A DNA stretch of 64,000 bases from Kitasatospora purpeofusca (GTDB taxonomy: Bacteria > Actinomycetota > Actinomycetes > Streptomycetales > Streptomycetaceae): positions 45,557 through 109,556 of the forward strand of contig NZ_JODS01000028.1 in the NCBI RefSeq assembly GCF_000718025.1. The letters are read 5' to 3'. Numbering within the stretch: position 1 is the stretch's first letter; each line of letters begins with the position of its first letter. The position numbers and the translations under genes are program-made. This document shows positions 6,451 to 14,661 of the stretch, piece by piece. The notes under the pieces were generated by a model that saw nothing but the letters and a program-made list of their open reading frames with translations, made no database searches and had not been told where the DNA came from.

Positions 6451-7635
6451 TCAGCCGACCGTCCAGGGCAGCCCCTTCGCGCGGGCGACGGCCGCGTAGG
6501 TGGCCAGTGAGACGGCGGCGACCGCCCTTTGGTCGAACGCCGCCTCGGCGCGGCGGCGGGCCGCCGTGCCGAGGCGCTCGCGCAGGCCGGGCTCGGTGAG
6601 GAGCCGGTCCAGGGCGCTGGTGAGGGCCCGGGCGTCCCCGGGCGGGGCGAGGAGCAGGTGCTCGTCGTGGGTGCCGATCTCGCGGCAGCCCCGGATGTCG
6701 CTGAGCACCATCGGGAGGCCGCCGGCGGCGGCCTCCATGGCGGAACGGGAGAACCCCTCCCGGTAGGAGGGGAGGACGAAGACGTCCAGCGCGGCGTAGA
6801 CGGCGGGCATGTCGGCGCGCGGACCGAGGAAGGCGACCCCGGACTCGGCGCCGTGGGCGTCCGGCTTGTCCGGGTCGTCGGGGCCGATCCAGACGAACCT
6901 GGCCTTGCCGGCCAGGGCGCGGGCGGCCTCGGCGTACTCCCCGATGCCCTTCTCGGCGACCCGGCGGCCGACCCCGCCGACCAGCAGCTCGTCCGGCCCG
7001 AGGCCCAGCTCGGCGCGCAGCCGGGCCCGGGCGCGGGCGCGTTCGCCGGGATCGGTGGCGAAGCGGGTGAGGTCCACGCCGTTGCCGACCACCCGCGAGC
7101 GGCGGGCCGGGACGGCGCGGGCCAGGGTCCGCCGGTCCTCGCCGTTCTGGTACAGCTCGGCGTGCGAGAAGCGGGCGGCGAAGGCCTCCGCGCCGAGCAC
7201 GAAGGCGCGCTTGGCGAGCGGGTCGTGCGCCTGCGCCCACAGCCCGTGGCAGGTGTTGACCACCACCGGGACCCGGGCCAGCCGGCCGATGACCCGACCG
7301 AGCACACCGGTCTTCGGGTTGTGGGTGTGCAGCACGTCCGGGCGGATCCGGCGGAGCACCGCCAGGAGTTCGCGGGCCGCTGCGGCGTCGGCCCGCGGCT
7401 CCCAGGCCCGGGTCAGCGCGTGCAGCGGCTCGTGCCGCACCCCGATCGCCGCCAGATCGGGCAGGTAGGGGCCCGGGGCGCTGATCCCGTACGTCTCGAA
7501 GCCGGCCTCCAGGTCCACCTTGAGCTCGGTGGCGAGGAGCAGTTGGAGGCTCATGTCGACGGTGGTGAGGTGGGCGACGCGCAGCGGGCGGCCGCCGGGG
7601 CCGCGCAGGCGCGGGGGTATCCGGTCCTCAGGCAC
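6451..7635 (-). CDS. glycosyltransferase family 4
   Basis: 394 residues of GT-B fold. The N-terminal domain has VAHLTTVDMSLQLLL and DVLHTHNPKTGVLGR. The C-terminal nucleotide-binding domain opens with LLVGGVGRRVAEKG and has the EX7E-type motif in PSYREGFSRSAMEAAAGG, which contacts the nucleotide-sugar donor. It is a cytoplasmic or membrane-associated retaining glycosyltransferase that would add a sugar to the lipid-linked intermediate. The 5' end overlaps the upstream deacetylase gene by 8 bp, implying coupled translation. Confidence 0.9.
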   Translation of the reverse strand: MPEDRIPPRLRGPGGRPLRVAHLTTVDMSLQLLLATELKVDLEAGFETYGISAPGPYLPDLAAIGVRHEPLHALTRAWEPRADAAAARELLAVLRRIRPDVLHTHNPKTGVLGRVIGRLARVPVVVNTCHGLWAQAHDPLAKRAFVLGAEAFAARFSHAELYQNGEDRRTLARAVPARRSRVVGNGVDLTRFATDPGERARARARLRAELGLGPDELLVGGVGRRVAEKGIGEYAEAARALAGKARFVWIGPDDPDKPDAHGAESGVAFLGPRADMPAVYAALDVFVLPSYREGFSRSAMEAAAGGLPMVLSDIRGCREIGTHDEHLLLAPPGDARALTSALDRLLTEPGLRERLGTAARRRAEAAFDQRAVAAVSLATYAAVARAKGLPWTVG

Positions 7636-8470
7636 GGGCGCCCACCGCCTTCGCGGTGGCGACGATCCTGGCGTAGGCGCGCTCGGGGATCAGCCGGCCG
7701 TGGAGTTTGGCGCGGAAGAAGTCGATCGGGTCGGTGCGGCGGACCGGCACCCGGCGCAGCCGTACCGGGTCGACCCCGGGGGTGTTGCGGCCGACCTCGC
7801 CGGTGGCGGCGGTCCGGAATCGGGCGCGCAGCGCGGGTTCCATGTGCGGGACCGGCACGCCCCAGGTGTAGGCGTAGTGGCTGGGGCGGACGCCGAGGTG
7901 CTGCTCGACCTCGTCGTTGCAGGCGTCCAGCTCGGCGGTGGTGAGCAGCTCGGGGCGGGCGTGGGTGCGGGTGTGGTTGGCGACCGTGCACAGGCCGGAG
8001 GCGGTCATCTCGCGCAGTTGCTCCCAGCTGAGCGCGGGGGCGCCGGTGGCCTTGGCGGTCGATCCCTCCCAGCGCATCTCGCCGCCGACGTGGCCGCTGG
8101 CCAGGTAGACGGTGAACGGCAGCCGGCGCTCGCGCAGCAGCGGCCAGGCGTTGTCGAAGACGTCCGCGAAGCCGTCGTCGAAGGTGAGGACGACGCCCGG
8201 GGTGCGGCGGCCCGACTCGATCCGGTCGGTGGCCTCGTCCAGGGAGACCACCCGGCCGGGCGGCAGGGCGGCGAGCAGGTCGGCCTGGGCGGCGAAGTCG
8301 GCGGTGGCGACGTCCAGCTCGTCCGGGCTCCCGCCGCCCACCCGGTGGTAGATCAGCACGGTGGCGCCCTCGCCGGGACTGCTCCCGACCCGGCGCGCCA
8401 GCTGGCGCTTCACCTGGGCCCGGATCCCCCCGTTGACCGGGGCCGTTCCGGGCACGGCGCTGCCGCTCAT
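7628..8470 (-). CDS. polysaccharide deacetylase (NodB domain)
   Basis: 280 residues. NodB motif 1 is VVLTFDDGFADV, with the two aspartates for base and metal. Motif 2 is HTRTH, with two metal-ligand histidines. YAYTWG and a C-terminal region follow. The family (CE4) removes N- or O-acetyl groups from surface glycans. No clear signal peptide is present (MSGSAVPGTAPVNGG start), so it may act in the cytoplasm or on lipid-linked precursor. It is the first gene of the minus-strand operon. A CACAGT/ACTGTG dyad lies about 80 bp upstream. Confidence 0.88.
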   Translation of the reverse strand: MSGSAVPGTAPVNGGIRAQVKRQLARRVGSSPGEGATVLIYHRVGGGSPDELDVATADFAAQADLLAALPPGRVVSLDEATDRIESGRRTPGVVLTFDDGFADVFDNAWPLLRERRLPFTVYLASGHVGGEMRWEGSTAKATGAPALSWEQLREMTASGLCTVANHTRTHARPELLTTAELDACNDEVEQHLGVRPSHYAYTWGVPVPHMEPALRARFRTAATGEVGRNTPGVDPVRLRRVPVRRTDPIDFFRAKLHGRLIPERAYARIVATAKAVGARA

Positions 8471-8770
8471 CGTTCCCCCCTCTGCGGCACCCTCCCCGGC
8501 GCCGGCAAGTGGCCTCGCATCCGGCGCAGTTGGCGCCCCGGACCGACATCACAGTAGGGGGAACTGTGGGGCTGGTGGCCCGGAATTGTGAAAGAAGCGA
8601 GAAGGAGTTGGCAGTTGGGCCGAAAACCGGCCGATCCGACCGGATGGATCCGATCGGGAGTTCGGTACGCGGGCCGTTACGGGGAATTCGACAAAACCGC
8701 GGGCCGGGCGGCCGGGACAGCTGTTCCGGCAGGCCCTGCCGGTGTGCCGGGGCGTCCTCGGACGGTCGGT
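8471..8770. other. intergenic region, upstream of the deacetylase operon
   Basis: It contains the dyad at 8550-8568 and an AT-richer patch around 8585-8620. No coding sequence is recognised. Confidence 0.5.
8550..8568. promoter_or_regulatory. CACAGT-N7-ACTGTG dyad
   Basis: Perfect 6-bp arms (8550-8555 and 8563-8568) flank AGGGGGA. It lies about 80 bp upstream of the deacetylase/glycosyltransferase operon start and could be an operator. No known box is matched with confidence. Confidence 0.35.
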
Positions 8771-9043
8771 TCAGGCCGCCGCGCGGCGGTGCCGGCGGAA
8801 CACCGCGACGCCGATCCGGCCGAGCAGCAGCACACCGGCGGCGAGGCAGCCCGCGACCGCCATCGCCCAGGCCGGTCCGTCACTGTCCGGAACCACGACC
8901 GCGACCACGATGCCCAGCGCGAGGCAGGCCAGACCGACCAGCGCCAGCGGCACCTGGTGGGTGACCAGGGCACCACCGTGCCAGAACCGCGCCATCCGGG
9001 TCGCGCCGTGCGGGTGGTGGTGATCACGTTCCGCGTCTGCCAT
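8771..9043 (-). CDS. small two-helix membrane protein
   Basis: 90 residues from ATG 9041-9043. The His-rich N-terminus (ERDHHHPHG) is followed by two hydrophobic segments, about 29-52 (VPLALVGLACLALGIVVAVVV) and about 58-80 (WAMAVAGCLAAGVLLLG), and a basic tail RRHRRAAA. It resembles small uncharacterised Streptomyces membrane proteins, and no function is assigned. The His cluster could bind metal. It is a single gene on the minus strand, divergent from the deacetylase gene at 9487. Confidence 0.65.
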   Translation of the reverse strand: MADAERDHHHPHGATRMARFWHGGALVTHQVPLALVGLACLALGIVVAVVVPDSDGPAWAMAVAGCLAAGVLLLGRIGVAVFRRHRRAAA

Positions 9044-9486
9044 GAGCCCAAGGTACCTCGGGGCCGCCGCCGGAGCAGCCCGCAGGGCGTGACCTTTCGG
9101 CCACACCGGGTCACCGTCGACCCGGTCGGCCGGGGCGTGCGCGCGCACTCCGCCGGTGCGCCCCGGCGCGCGCCGGGGTGTCCGTCGCGGCGCCCGGTCC
9201 GGCGCTGATCCGGCTCCGGATCGGGCGTCGTCCCGAGTTCGTTCCGGCGCCGTCCCGGGATTGTTCCGGCGCTGCGAAAAAACCTTGCCGGTCCGGTACA
9301 ACCATCAACGGGGCGTAGCTGTCTCCATTACATTGAGCGATCCAGGAGCCGTCCGCGGTGCGGGTTGGGAGTCCCCGCCGTGGACCGGAGATACCCAGGG
9401 GGCGGAGCCGCCGCGCCCTGGAGTCGGAGGCCGGGCTCTGTCCTCCGGCGGTACCGCCACGCCGCATCGGCGACCGAGGGGGAACC
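9044..9486. other. intergenic region before the second deacetylase gene
   Basis: No credible coding frame is seen. An AT-richer patch at about 9275-9345 probably holds the promoter of the plus-strand gene, but no clean -35/-10 pair could be fixed. Confidence 0.4.
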
Positions 9487-10734
9487 GTGCCGCAGTCCCA
9501 TTCCACGACGACGACCTCCGGCCTCACCGCGCTCAACAGGGCCGTGGTGACCGCCCTGTCGGACCTGCGGCCGCCACCGACCGCCGCACCGCCACCCGCG
9601 CCCGGCCCCGCGCGACCGGCGGCCGCGTCCCCCGCCACTACCGTGCCGACCGACGGGCAGCCGGTCGGCACCCAGGCCGGCGACCGGACGCGGCGGTCCC
9701 CCGCGGCGGCCACCCGCACCTGCTCCCGGCCCGTCCGCGCGCTGGTGCCTGCACCCGCACCCGCACCCGCAGCGACGCCTGCGGCCGTGCCCGGGCGGCG
9801 GACGCCCGAACGCGCCGAGGGTCAGGCCGACGCGCGGGGCGAGTGGCTGCGGTTCGCGCCCGTCCAGCCGCTGTTCCGGGCCAGGGCGGCGCAGCGGCTC
9901 GCCGTGCTCGCGTACCACGGGGTCACCGACCCCCGGTCGTTCGGCGCGCAGCTCGACCGGCTGCGAAGACTCGCGACGCCCGTCTCGCTCGCCGCCGTGC
10001 AGGAAGCCGTCGCCGAACGACGTCCGCTGCCCGCCCGCAGTGTGCTGGTGACCTTCGACGACGCCGACCGCAGCGTCCTGACGCACGCGCTGCCCGCGCT
10101 GCTCGAACGCGGCATCCCGGCCGCGGCCTTCGTCATCTCCGAGCTGATCGGGACGGAGCGGCCGTTCTGGTGGCACGAGGCCGACTTCCTGGCCCGGCAC
10201 GGCGGACGGGCCCGTTCGCTCGACTGCGGCCACCCCTCGCAGCTGCTCCCCCGGCTCAAGGCGATGCCCGACCCGGACCGCCGGCGCAGCCTCCAGGAGC
10301 TGCGGGTCAGCGCGGACCGGCGGCCGCCCGGCCAGGAGCAGCTCACCCCCGCCGACCTGCTGGCGCTGCGCGAGGGCGGCGTCGCCATCGGCAACCACAC
10401 CCAGGGGCACCCGTGCCTCGGCCGCTGCGACGACGTCACCGTCCGGGCCGAGATCACCGGCGCCCACGAGGCCCTCACCCGCTGGCTCGGCGAGCCCCCC
10501 ATCGCCTTCGCCTACCCGGACGGCGGCCACGACGTCCGGGCCGAGGGTGTGCTCCAGGAGCTGGGCTACCGGCTCGGCTTCCTCTCCGACCACCGCCTCG
10601 GCCCCCGGCTCCCCTCCCACCCGCTCCAGATCAGCCGGCTCCAGGTCGACTCGACCACCAGCACCCGCCGCTTCGACACCATCCTCTCCGGCCTCGAACC
10701 CGCCTACCGCCGCTGGCGCGGCCAGGCCGCCTGA
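9487..10734 (+). CDS. polysaccharide deacetylase family protein (variant NodB motif)
   Basis: 415 residues from GTG 9487, chosen for the GAGGGGGAACC RBS. The first 100 residues or so are Thr/Pro/Ala-rich and low-complexity. The NodB domain begins near LAVLAYHGV. Motif 1 reads VLVTFDDADRS, with Ala where Gly is usual, and motif 2 is GNHTQGH. FAYPDGGHD matches motif 3. The ordinary metal ligands are therefore present. There is no signal peptide. It lies between the two exporter-linked gene groups and may trim acetyl groups from the same glycan. A 14-bp-arm hairpin begins 6 nt after its stop. Confidence 0.85.
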   Translation: MPQSHSTTTTSGLTALNRAVVTALSDLRPPPTAAPPPAPGPARPAAASPATTVPTDGQPVGTQAGDRTRRSPAAATRTCSRPVRALVPAPAPAPAATPAAVPGRRTPERAEGQADARGEWLRFAPVQPLFRARAAQRLAVLAYHGVTDPRSFGAQLDRLRRLATPVSLAAVQEAVAERRPLPARSVLVTFDDADRSVLTHALPALLERGIPAAAFVISELIGTERPFWWHEADFLARHGGRARSLDCGHPSQLLPRLKAMPDPDRRRSLQELRVSADRRPPGQEQLTPADLLALREGGVAIGNHTQGHPCLGRCDDVTVRAEITGAHEALTRWLGEPPIAFAYPDGGHDVRAEGVLQELGYRLGFLSDHRLGPRLPSHPLQISRLQVDSTTSTRRFDTILSGLEPAYRRWRGQAA

Positions 10735-10739
10735 CCCCC

Positions 10740-10772
10740 GCGCAGGAAGTCGGCCGCTCCGACTTCCTGCGC
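10740..10772. terminator. perfect hairpin after the deacetylase gene, also first copy of the palindrome family
   Basis: Arms 10740-10753 and 10759-10772 are perfectly complementary (14 bp) around CCGCT. The hairpin starts 6 nt after the TGA at 10732-10734, so it can end transcription. It shares its core, GGAAGTCGG and CCGACTTCC, with five more elements downstream. Confidence 0.6.
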
Positions 10773-11241
10773 CCGGCAGCGGGGCCGGGCGCGGGGCCGG
10801 GCGCAGGAAGGGGCACGCACAGGAAGTCGGAGCGGCCGACGTCTGCTGCCCGGAACCCAGGCCCACACCCGAGCGATCGCACGCGTGGGGAGTCGGCCCG
10901 ACCGACTTGCGAGCCGCCGCGCGACGGACACCCACAGCAACCACCGCCCGCACAGGAAGTCGGACCCACCGACCTCCCGGTCCGGGGCACCCACCGGCGG
11001 AACCACTCTCGCGAAGGCATCGGGGCCGACCGGCCGGCCGGATCCGGACGCGCGAGAAGTCGAAGCGGCCGACTTCCTGCGCGCGGCCGCCCCCACGCCC
11101 GGCAGAAGGCCGGGGCGCAAGCGGGGTGGCTCGAAGCGGCTGGTCCACGTCTGTCTACGGCCGGACCCGCCCACACACGCGAAGCCTCCTGACGACCAAC
11201 GACCACGTATACGGGAAGTCGAGCCGGCCGACTTCCAACGC
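10741..11241. repeat. cluster of six GGAAGTCGG...CCGACTTCC palindromic elements
   Basis: Elements lie at about 10741-10771, 10820-10849, 10887-10911, 10951-10979, 11050-11083 and 11210-11241. The left half is near GCACAGGAAGTCGG, the centre 5-7 nt, and the right half near CCGACTTCCTGCGC. Start-to-start spacings are uneven (about 65-160 bp). The first copy is perfect and the others carry substitutions, some compensated. A degenerate seventh may lie near 11126-11150. A separate intact copy is at 42001-42031. The cluster fills a gene-free interval. Confidence 0.75.
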
Positions 11242-11794
11242 GCGGCCTCCGTCACGGCTGACTGAAGACCCGGCATTCGCTTCGCCCCCGTGCAGGAGCC
11301 GACCGGCCAGGACGGCGCGGGCCGGGTGGAGGGGTGGTGGCCTCGGCGGGCCGGCGCGACCGGGTGGGCCGATCCCGGTCCGCCCGGTGGCGGTCCCGGG
11401 TGGCCCGCAATCGGGTCGGCGTCGGGTGTGCTGCCTCGGCCTGCGTCCGTGCGGGCAGGTGGTCGGCGGGAGTGGCGGCCCGCGCAGGGCCGACGAGCAG
11501 GCTCGGGCCTGCCGGGGCGGCGAGGCGGGCGACCCGGAGAGCAGCCGGAGGCCGCCGGAGCAGCGCAGCAGGCAATCCGGGAAACAACCGGGCGGCCGTC
11601 CTCACGCCACAGGGCGGCGGAGGCGGACGATCCGGGGGGAAGCATCCGGGAGACCGATCCCGAGGCCAGGCAGCCGGCGGCCGACCCAAGGCGACCCGGG
11701 TGCAGCCGGGCGGACGCCACCGAGCCGCCGGGCGCTCCGGGAGCAGCCGCGGAGGGTGTCCCCCACGCCGCCCGACGTCCCGGGCGGCCGGGGC
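11242..11794. other. intergenic region downstream of the palindrome cluster
   Basis: No gene is supported. The frames across it are Gly/Arg/Pro-rich without homology-like features. It lies between the palindrome cluster and the 3' end of the racemase gene. Confidence 0.45.
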
Positions 11795-12580
11795 TCAGGC
11801 GGCCGGGGTCGGGATCGGGGGGGCTCCGAGGAGGGCGGTGCCGGGGTAGGCCAGGGCGACGGCGGGGAGGGTGGTCGGGATGCCGGCGTGGAGGACGGTG
11901 AGGGTCCCGTTGCCGCGGCGGGTGGGGTCGGCGACGCGGCGGAGGGCCTGGGCGACGACCGGTTCGGCGGAGCCGTGCAGGGTGAGCGTGGGCAGGGCGG
12001 TCGGTGCGACGGCGGCGCGGATGCGTTCGGCGACCAGTTCGTAGTGCGTGCAGCCGAGGACGAGGGCCGCCGTTCCGGCCGGGGTCCGGGCGGCGGCGTC
12101 GGCGATCGCCGCGTCGATCGCGGCCTGGTCACCGTGGTCCACGGCGTCGGCGAGGCCGGGGCAGGCCACCTCGGTGACGGCGGCGGTTCCGGCGAAGTCG
12201 CGGATCAGTCCGCGCTGGTACGCGCTGCCGGTGGTGGCCGGGGTGGCCCAGATGGCGACCGGGCCGCCTAGCGCGGCGGCCGGCTTGATCGCCGGGACGG
12301 TGGCGATGACCGGGAGCGCGGGCTCCAGTTCGGCGCGGAGGGCGGCGAGCGCGTGCACGGAGGCGGTGTTGCAGGCGATGATCAGCGCGTCCGGCTCGTG
12401 CGCGGCGGCGGCGCGGGCGCAGCCGAGGGCGAGTTCGGTGATCTCCTCGGGCGTCCGGGGGCCCCAGGGCATCGAGGCGGGGTTGGAGGAGAGCACCAGA
12501 TCGACGTCCGGGCGCATGGTCCGGAGTACGCCGGCGGCGGCCAGCAGGCCGATTCCCGAGTCCATCAGTGCGATCTTCAC
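11795..12580 (-). CDS. aspartate/glutamate racemase family protein (MurI-like)
   Basis: 261 residues. It starts MKIALMDSGIG, the substrate-binding DSG loop. The two catalytic cysteines are in ALIIACNTAS and VLGCTHYEL, and P-x-IATVPAIKPA lies between them. This is the MurI/aspartate racemase fold with both proton-shuttling cysteines intact. Glutamate racemase makes D-glutamate for peptidoglycan. Whether this is the housekeeping MurI or a paralogue cannot be told from context, since it sits alone beside an HpnB-like glycosyltransferase. Its start is only 18 bp from that of the divergent gene. Confidence 0.85.
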   Translation of the reverse strand: MKIALMDSGIGLLAAAGVLRTMRPDVDLVLSSNPASMPWGPRTPEEITELALGCARAAAAHEPDALIIACNTASVHALAALRAELEPALPVIATVPAIKPAAALGGPVAIWATPATTGSAYQRGLIRDFAGTAAVTEVACPGLADAVDHGDQAAIDAAIADAAARTPAGTAALVLGCTHYELVAERIRAAVAPTALPTLTLHGSAEPVVAQALRRVADPTRRGNGTLTVLHAGIPTTLPAVALAYPGTALLGAPPIPTPAA

Positions 12581-12598
12581 GCTTCAAGACTTTAGTCG

Positions 12599-13780
12599 AT
12601 GACCCGCCACGGGCCCTTGGTGCGGCAGACTGCCCGGGTGACCGTCCTGCTGTGGATCGCCGTGCTCTCCCTGCTGGTCTGGCTCTGGCTGGCGGGCTGC
12701 CACGGGTTGTTCTGGCGTACCGATGTCCGGCTGCCGCCGCGCCGTCCGCCCGAGCGGTGGCCGCAGGTGGCGGTGGTGGTGCCGGCCCGGGACGAGGCGG
12801 AGGTGCTGCCGCTGTCCCTGCCGAGCCTGCTGGCGCAGAAGTATCCGGGGCGGGCCCGGGTGGTGCTGGTGGACGACCACAGCTCGGACGGCACCGGTGC
12901 GCTGGCGCGTTCGCTCGCCGCCCCGGGGGGCCTGGAGCTGACGGTGGCCTCCCCTCCCCCGCTGCCGCCGGGCTGGACGGGCAAGCTGTGGGCGGTGCGG
13001 CACGGGGTGGAGCTGGCGGGGGCGGACGCCGAGTACCTGCTGCTGACGGACGCGGACATCGCGCACGGGCCGGACTCGCTGGCCGAACTGGTGGCGGCGG
13101 CGGAGGCGAACCGGCTGGACCTGGTGTCGCAGATGGCCAGGCTGCGGGTGGAGACGGGGTGGGAGCGGCTGATCGTGCCGGCCTTCGTCTACTTCTTCGC
13201 CCAGCTCTACCCGTTCCGGTGGAGCAACCGGCCCGGTTCCCGGACGGCCGCGGCGGCCGGCGGCTGCTCGCTGGTGCGGCGGGAGGCGCTGGAGCGGGCG
13301 GGCGGGGTGGCGGCGATCCGGGGCGCGGTCATCGACGACGTGTCCCTCGCCCGGGCGGTGAAGGCCACCGGGGGCCGGACCTGGCTGGGTCTGGCCGAGC
13401 AGGTGGACAGCGTGCGCCCGTACCCGCGGCTGGGGCAGCTGTGGCGGATGGTGTCGCGCAGTGCGTACGCCCAGCTGCGGCATTCGCCGGTGCTGCTGCT
13501 GGGGACGGTGCTGGGGCTGGCGCTGGTGTACCTGGTGCCGCCGGTGGCGGTGCTGGCGGGGGTGGCGGCGGGTGCCTGGCCGGTGGCGGTGGCGGGCGGG
13601 GCGGCCTGGGCGCTGATGACGGGCACCTTCGTCCCGATGCTGCGCTACTACCGGCAGCCGGCTGCGGCCGCGCTGCTGCTGCCGTTCACGGCGGCGCTGT
13701 ACCTGCTGATGACGGTCGACTCGGCGGTGCAGCACTGGCGCGGCCGGGGCGCCGCCTGGAAGGGCCGGACGTACAAGTAG
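12599..13780 (+). CDS. HpnB-like membrane glycosyltransferase family 2
   Basis: 393 residues. An N-terminal membrane helix (VTVLLWIAVLSLLVWLWLAG) is followed by the GT-A domain: VAVVVPARDEAEVLPLSLPS, VVLVDDHSSDG, a DxD-type LLLTDADIAHGPDS and the acceptor motif GAVIDDVSLARAVK. Two or three C-terminal membrane helices follow. This arrangement is seen in hopene-associated HpnB proteins and related transferases. The start could instead be GTG 12638, which would lengthen the 18-bp divergent gap to the racemase gene. No hopanoid genes are nearby, so the acceptor is unknown. Confidence 0.85.
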   Translation: MTRHGPLVRQTARVTVLLWIAVLSLLVWLWLAGCHGLFWRTDVRLPPRRPPERWPQVAVVVPARDEAEVLPLSLPSLLAQKYPGRARVVLVDDHSSDGTGALARSLAAPGGLELTVASPPPLPPGWTGKLWAVRHGVELAGADAEYLLLTDADIAHGPDSLAELVAAAEANRLDLVSQMARLRVETGWERLIVPAFVYFFAQLYPFRWSNRPGSRTAAAAGGCSLVRREALERAGGVAAIRGAVIDDVSLARAVKATGGRTWLGLAEQVDSVRPYPRLGQLWRMVSRSAYAQLRHSPVLLLGTVLGLALVYLVPPVAVLAGVAAGAWPVAVAGGAAWALMTGTFVPMLRYYRQPAAAALLLPFTAALYLLMTVDSAVQHWRGRGAAWKGRTYK

Positions 13781-13781
13781 C

Positions 13782-13845
13782 GGACGTGCGGACAGCGGGC
13801 GGACAGGTAGTGGACGGACAGGCAGCGGGCGGACAGGTAAAGGCC
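13782..13845. repeat. short tandem repeat after the HpnB-like gene
   Basis: GCGGACAG/GCGGGCGGACAGGTA-like units are repeated about five times with small changes immediately after the TAG stop, up to about 13845. No protein is encoded. Confidence 0.6.
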
Positions 13846-13880
13846 GGACGGGCGGGGGCCGGGTGGGCCACACTGTTCGA

Positions 13881-14627
13881 ATGGACCGTCAGACGATCTC
13901 CCGGCTCGCCCACGCCCATCACCCGATCGCCGCGCCACTCTCCGACGAGGCCGTGGCGACGCTGCTGGAGCGGGCGCTCGGCCCGGAGGAGGAGGGGCGG
14001 GTGCTCGACCTCGGCTGCGGGCAGGGCGGCTGGCTGCTGCGGGCGCTGGCGGCGCGGCCGCGCCGGCGGGCGGTCGGGGTGGACCTGGACCCGGGCGCGC
14101 TGACCCGGGCCCGGGAGTCGGCGGAGGCGGCGGGGGTGCAGCGGCGGTTGGGGCTGCACCATCTCGATGCCCGGGAGTTCACCGACCGCGAGCCCTTCGG
14201 GCTGGTCCTGAACGTCGGCGCGACGCACGCCTTCGGTGGGCTGCTGCCGACGCTGGCCGCCGCCCGGGAGCATCTGGCGCCGGGCGGCCGGGTGCTGGTG
14301 GGCGAGGGTTTCTGGGAGCGCGAGCCCTCGTCGGCGGCGCTGGGCGGACTGGGCGCCGCCCGCGAGGAGTACACGGACCTGGCCACCACGGTCGACCGGG
14401 TGGTGGCGGCCGGGTGGACACCGGTGTTCGGCCACGTCAGCAGCCTGGCGGAGTGGGACGACTACGAGTTCTCCTGGACGGGCTCGCTGGCCGCGTGGGC
14501 GCTGGACCACCCGGATCACCCGGACGCGGCGGACGCCCGGGCGGCGGCCGACCTGCACCGTGCGGAGTGGCTGCACGGCTACCGGGGGACGCTGGGCTTC
14601 GTCACCCTGGTGCTGCGCCGGGACTGA
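13881..14627 (+). CDS. class I SAM-dependent methyltransferase
   Basis: 248 residues from ATG 13881. Motif I is VLDLGCGQGGWLLRAL, followed by an acidic strand end VGVDLDPGAL. LHHLDAREF, LVLNVGATHAFGG and LAPGGRVLVGEGFWER correspond to post-I, II and III of the Rossmann-like methyltransferase fold. The substrate is unknown. Upstream is a tandem-repeat spacer and downstream a convergent hydrolase gene. Confidence 0.88.
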   Translation: MDRQTISRLAHAHHPIAAPLSDEAVATLLERALGPEEEGRVLDLGCGQGGWLLRALAARPRRRAVGVDLDPGALTRARESAEAAGVQRRLGLHHLDAREFTDREPFGLVLNVGATHAFGGLLPTLAAAREHLAPGGRVLVGEGFWEREPSSAALGGLGAAREEYTDLATTVDRVVAAGWTPVFGHVSSLAEWDDYEFSWTGSLAAWALDHPDHPDAADARAAADLHRAEWLHGYRGTLGFVTLVLRRD

Positions 14628-14661
14628 CGTGGCAGGACGGACGCGGCAGGACGGCCGCCCC

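Noticed and set aside
10740..11241. Possible CRISPR array from evenly looking repeats
   Set aside because: The repeats are themselves palindromes of about 30 bp with uneven spacing (65-160 bp) and substitutions, and no cas gene is in the window.
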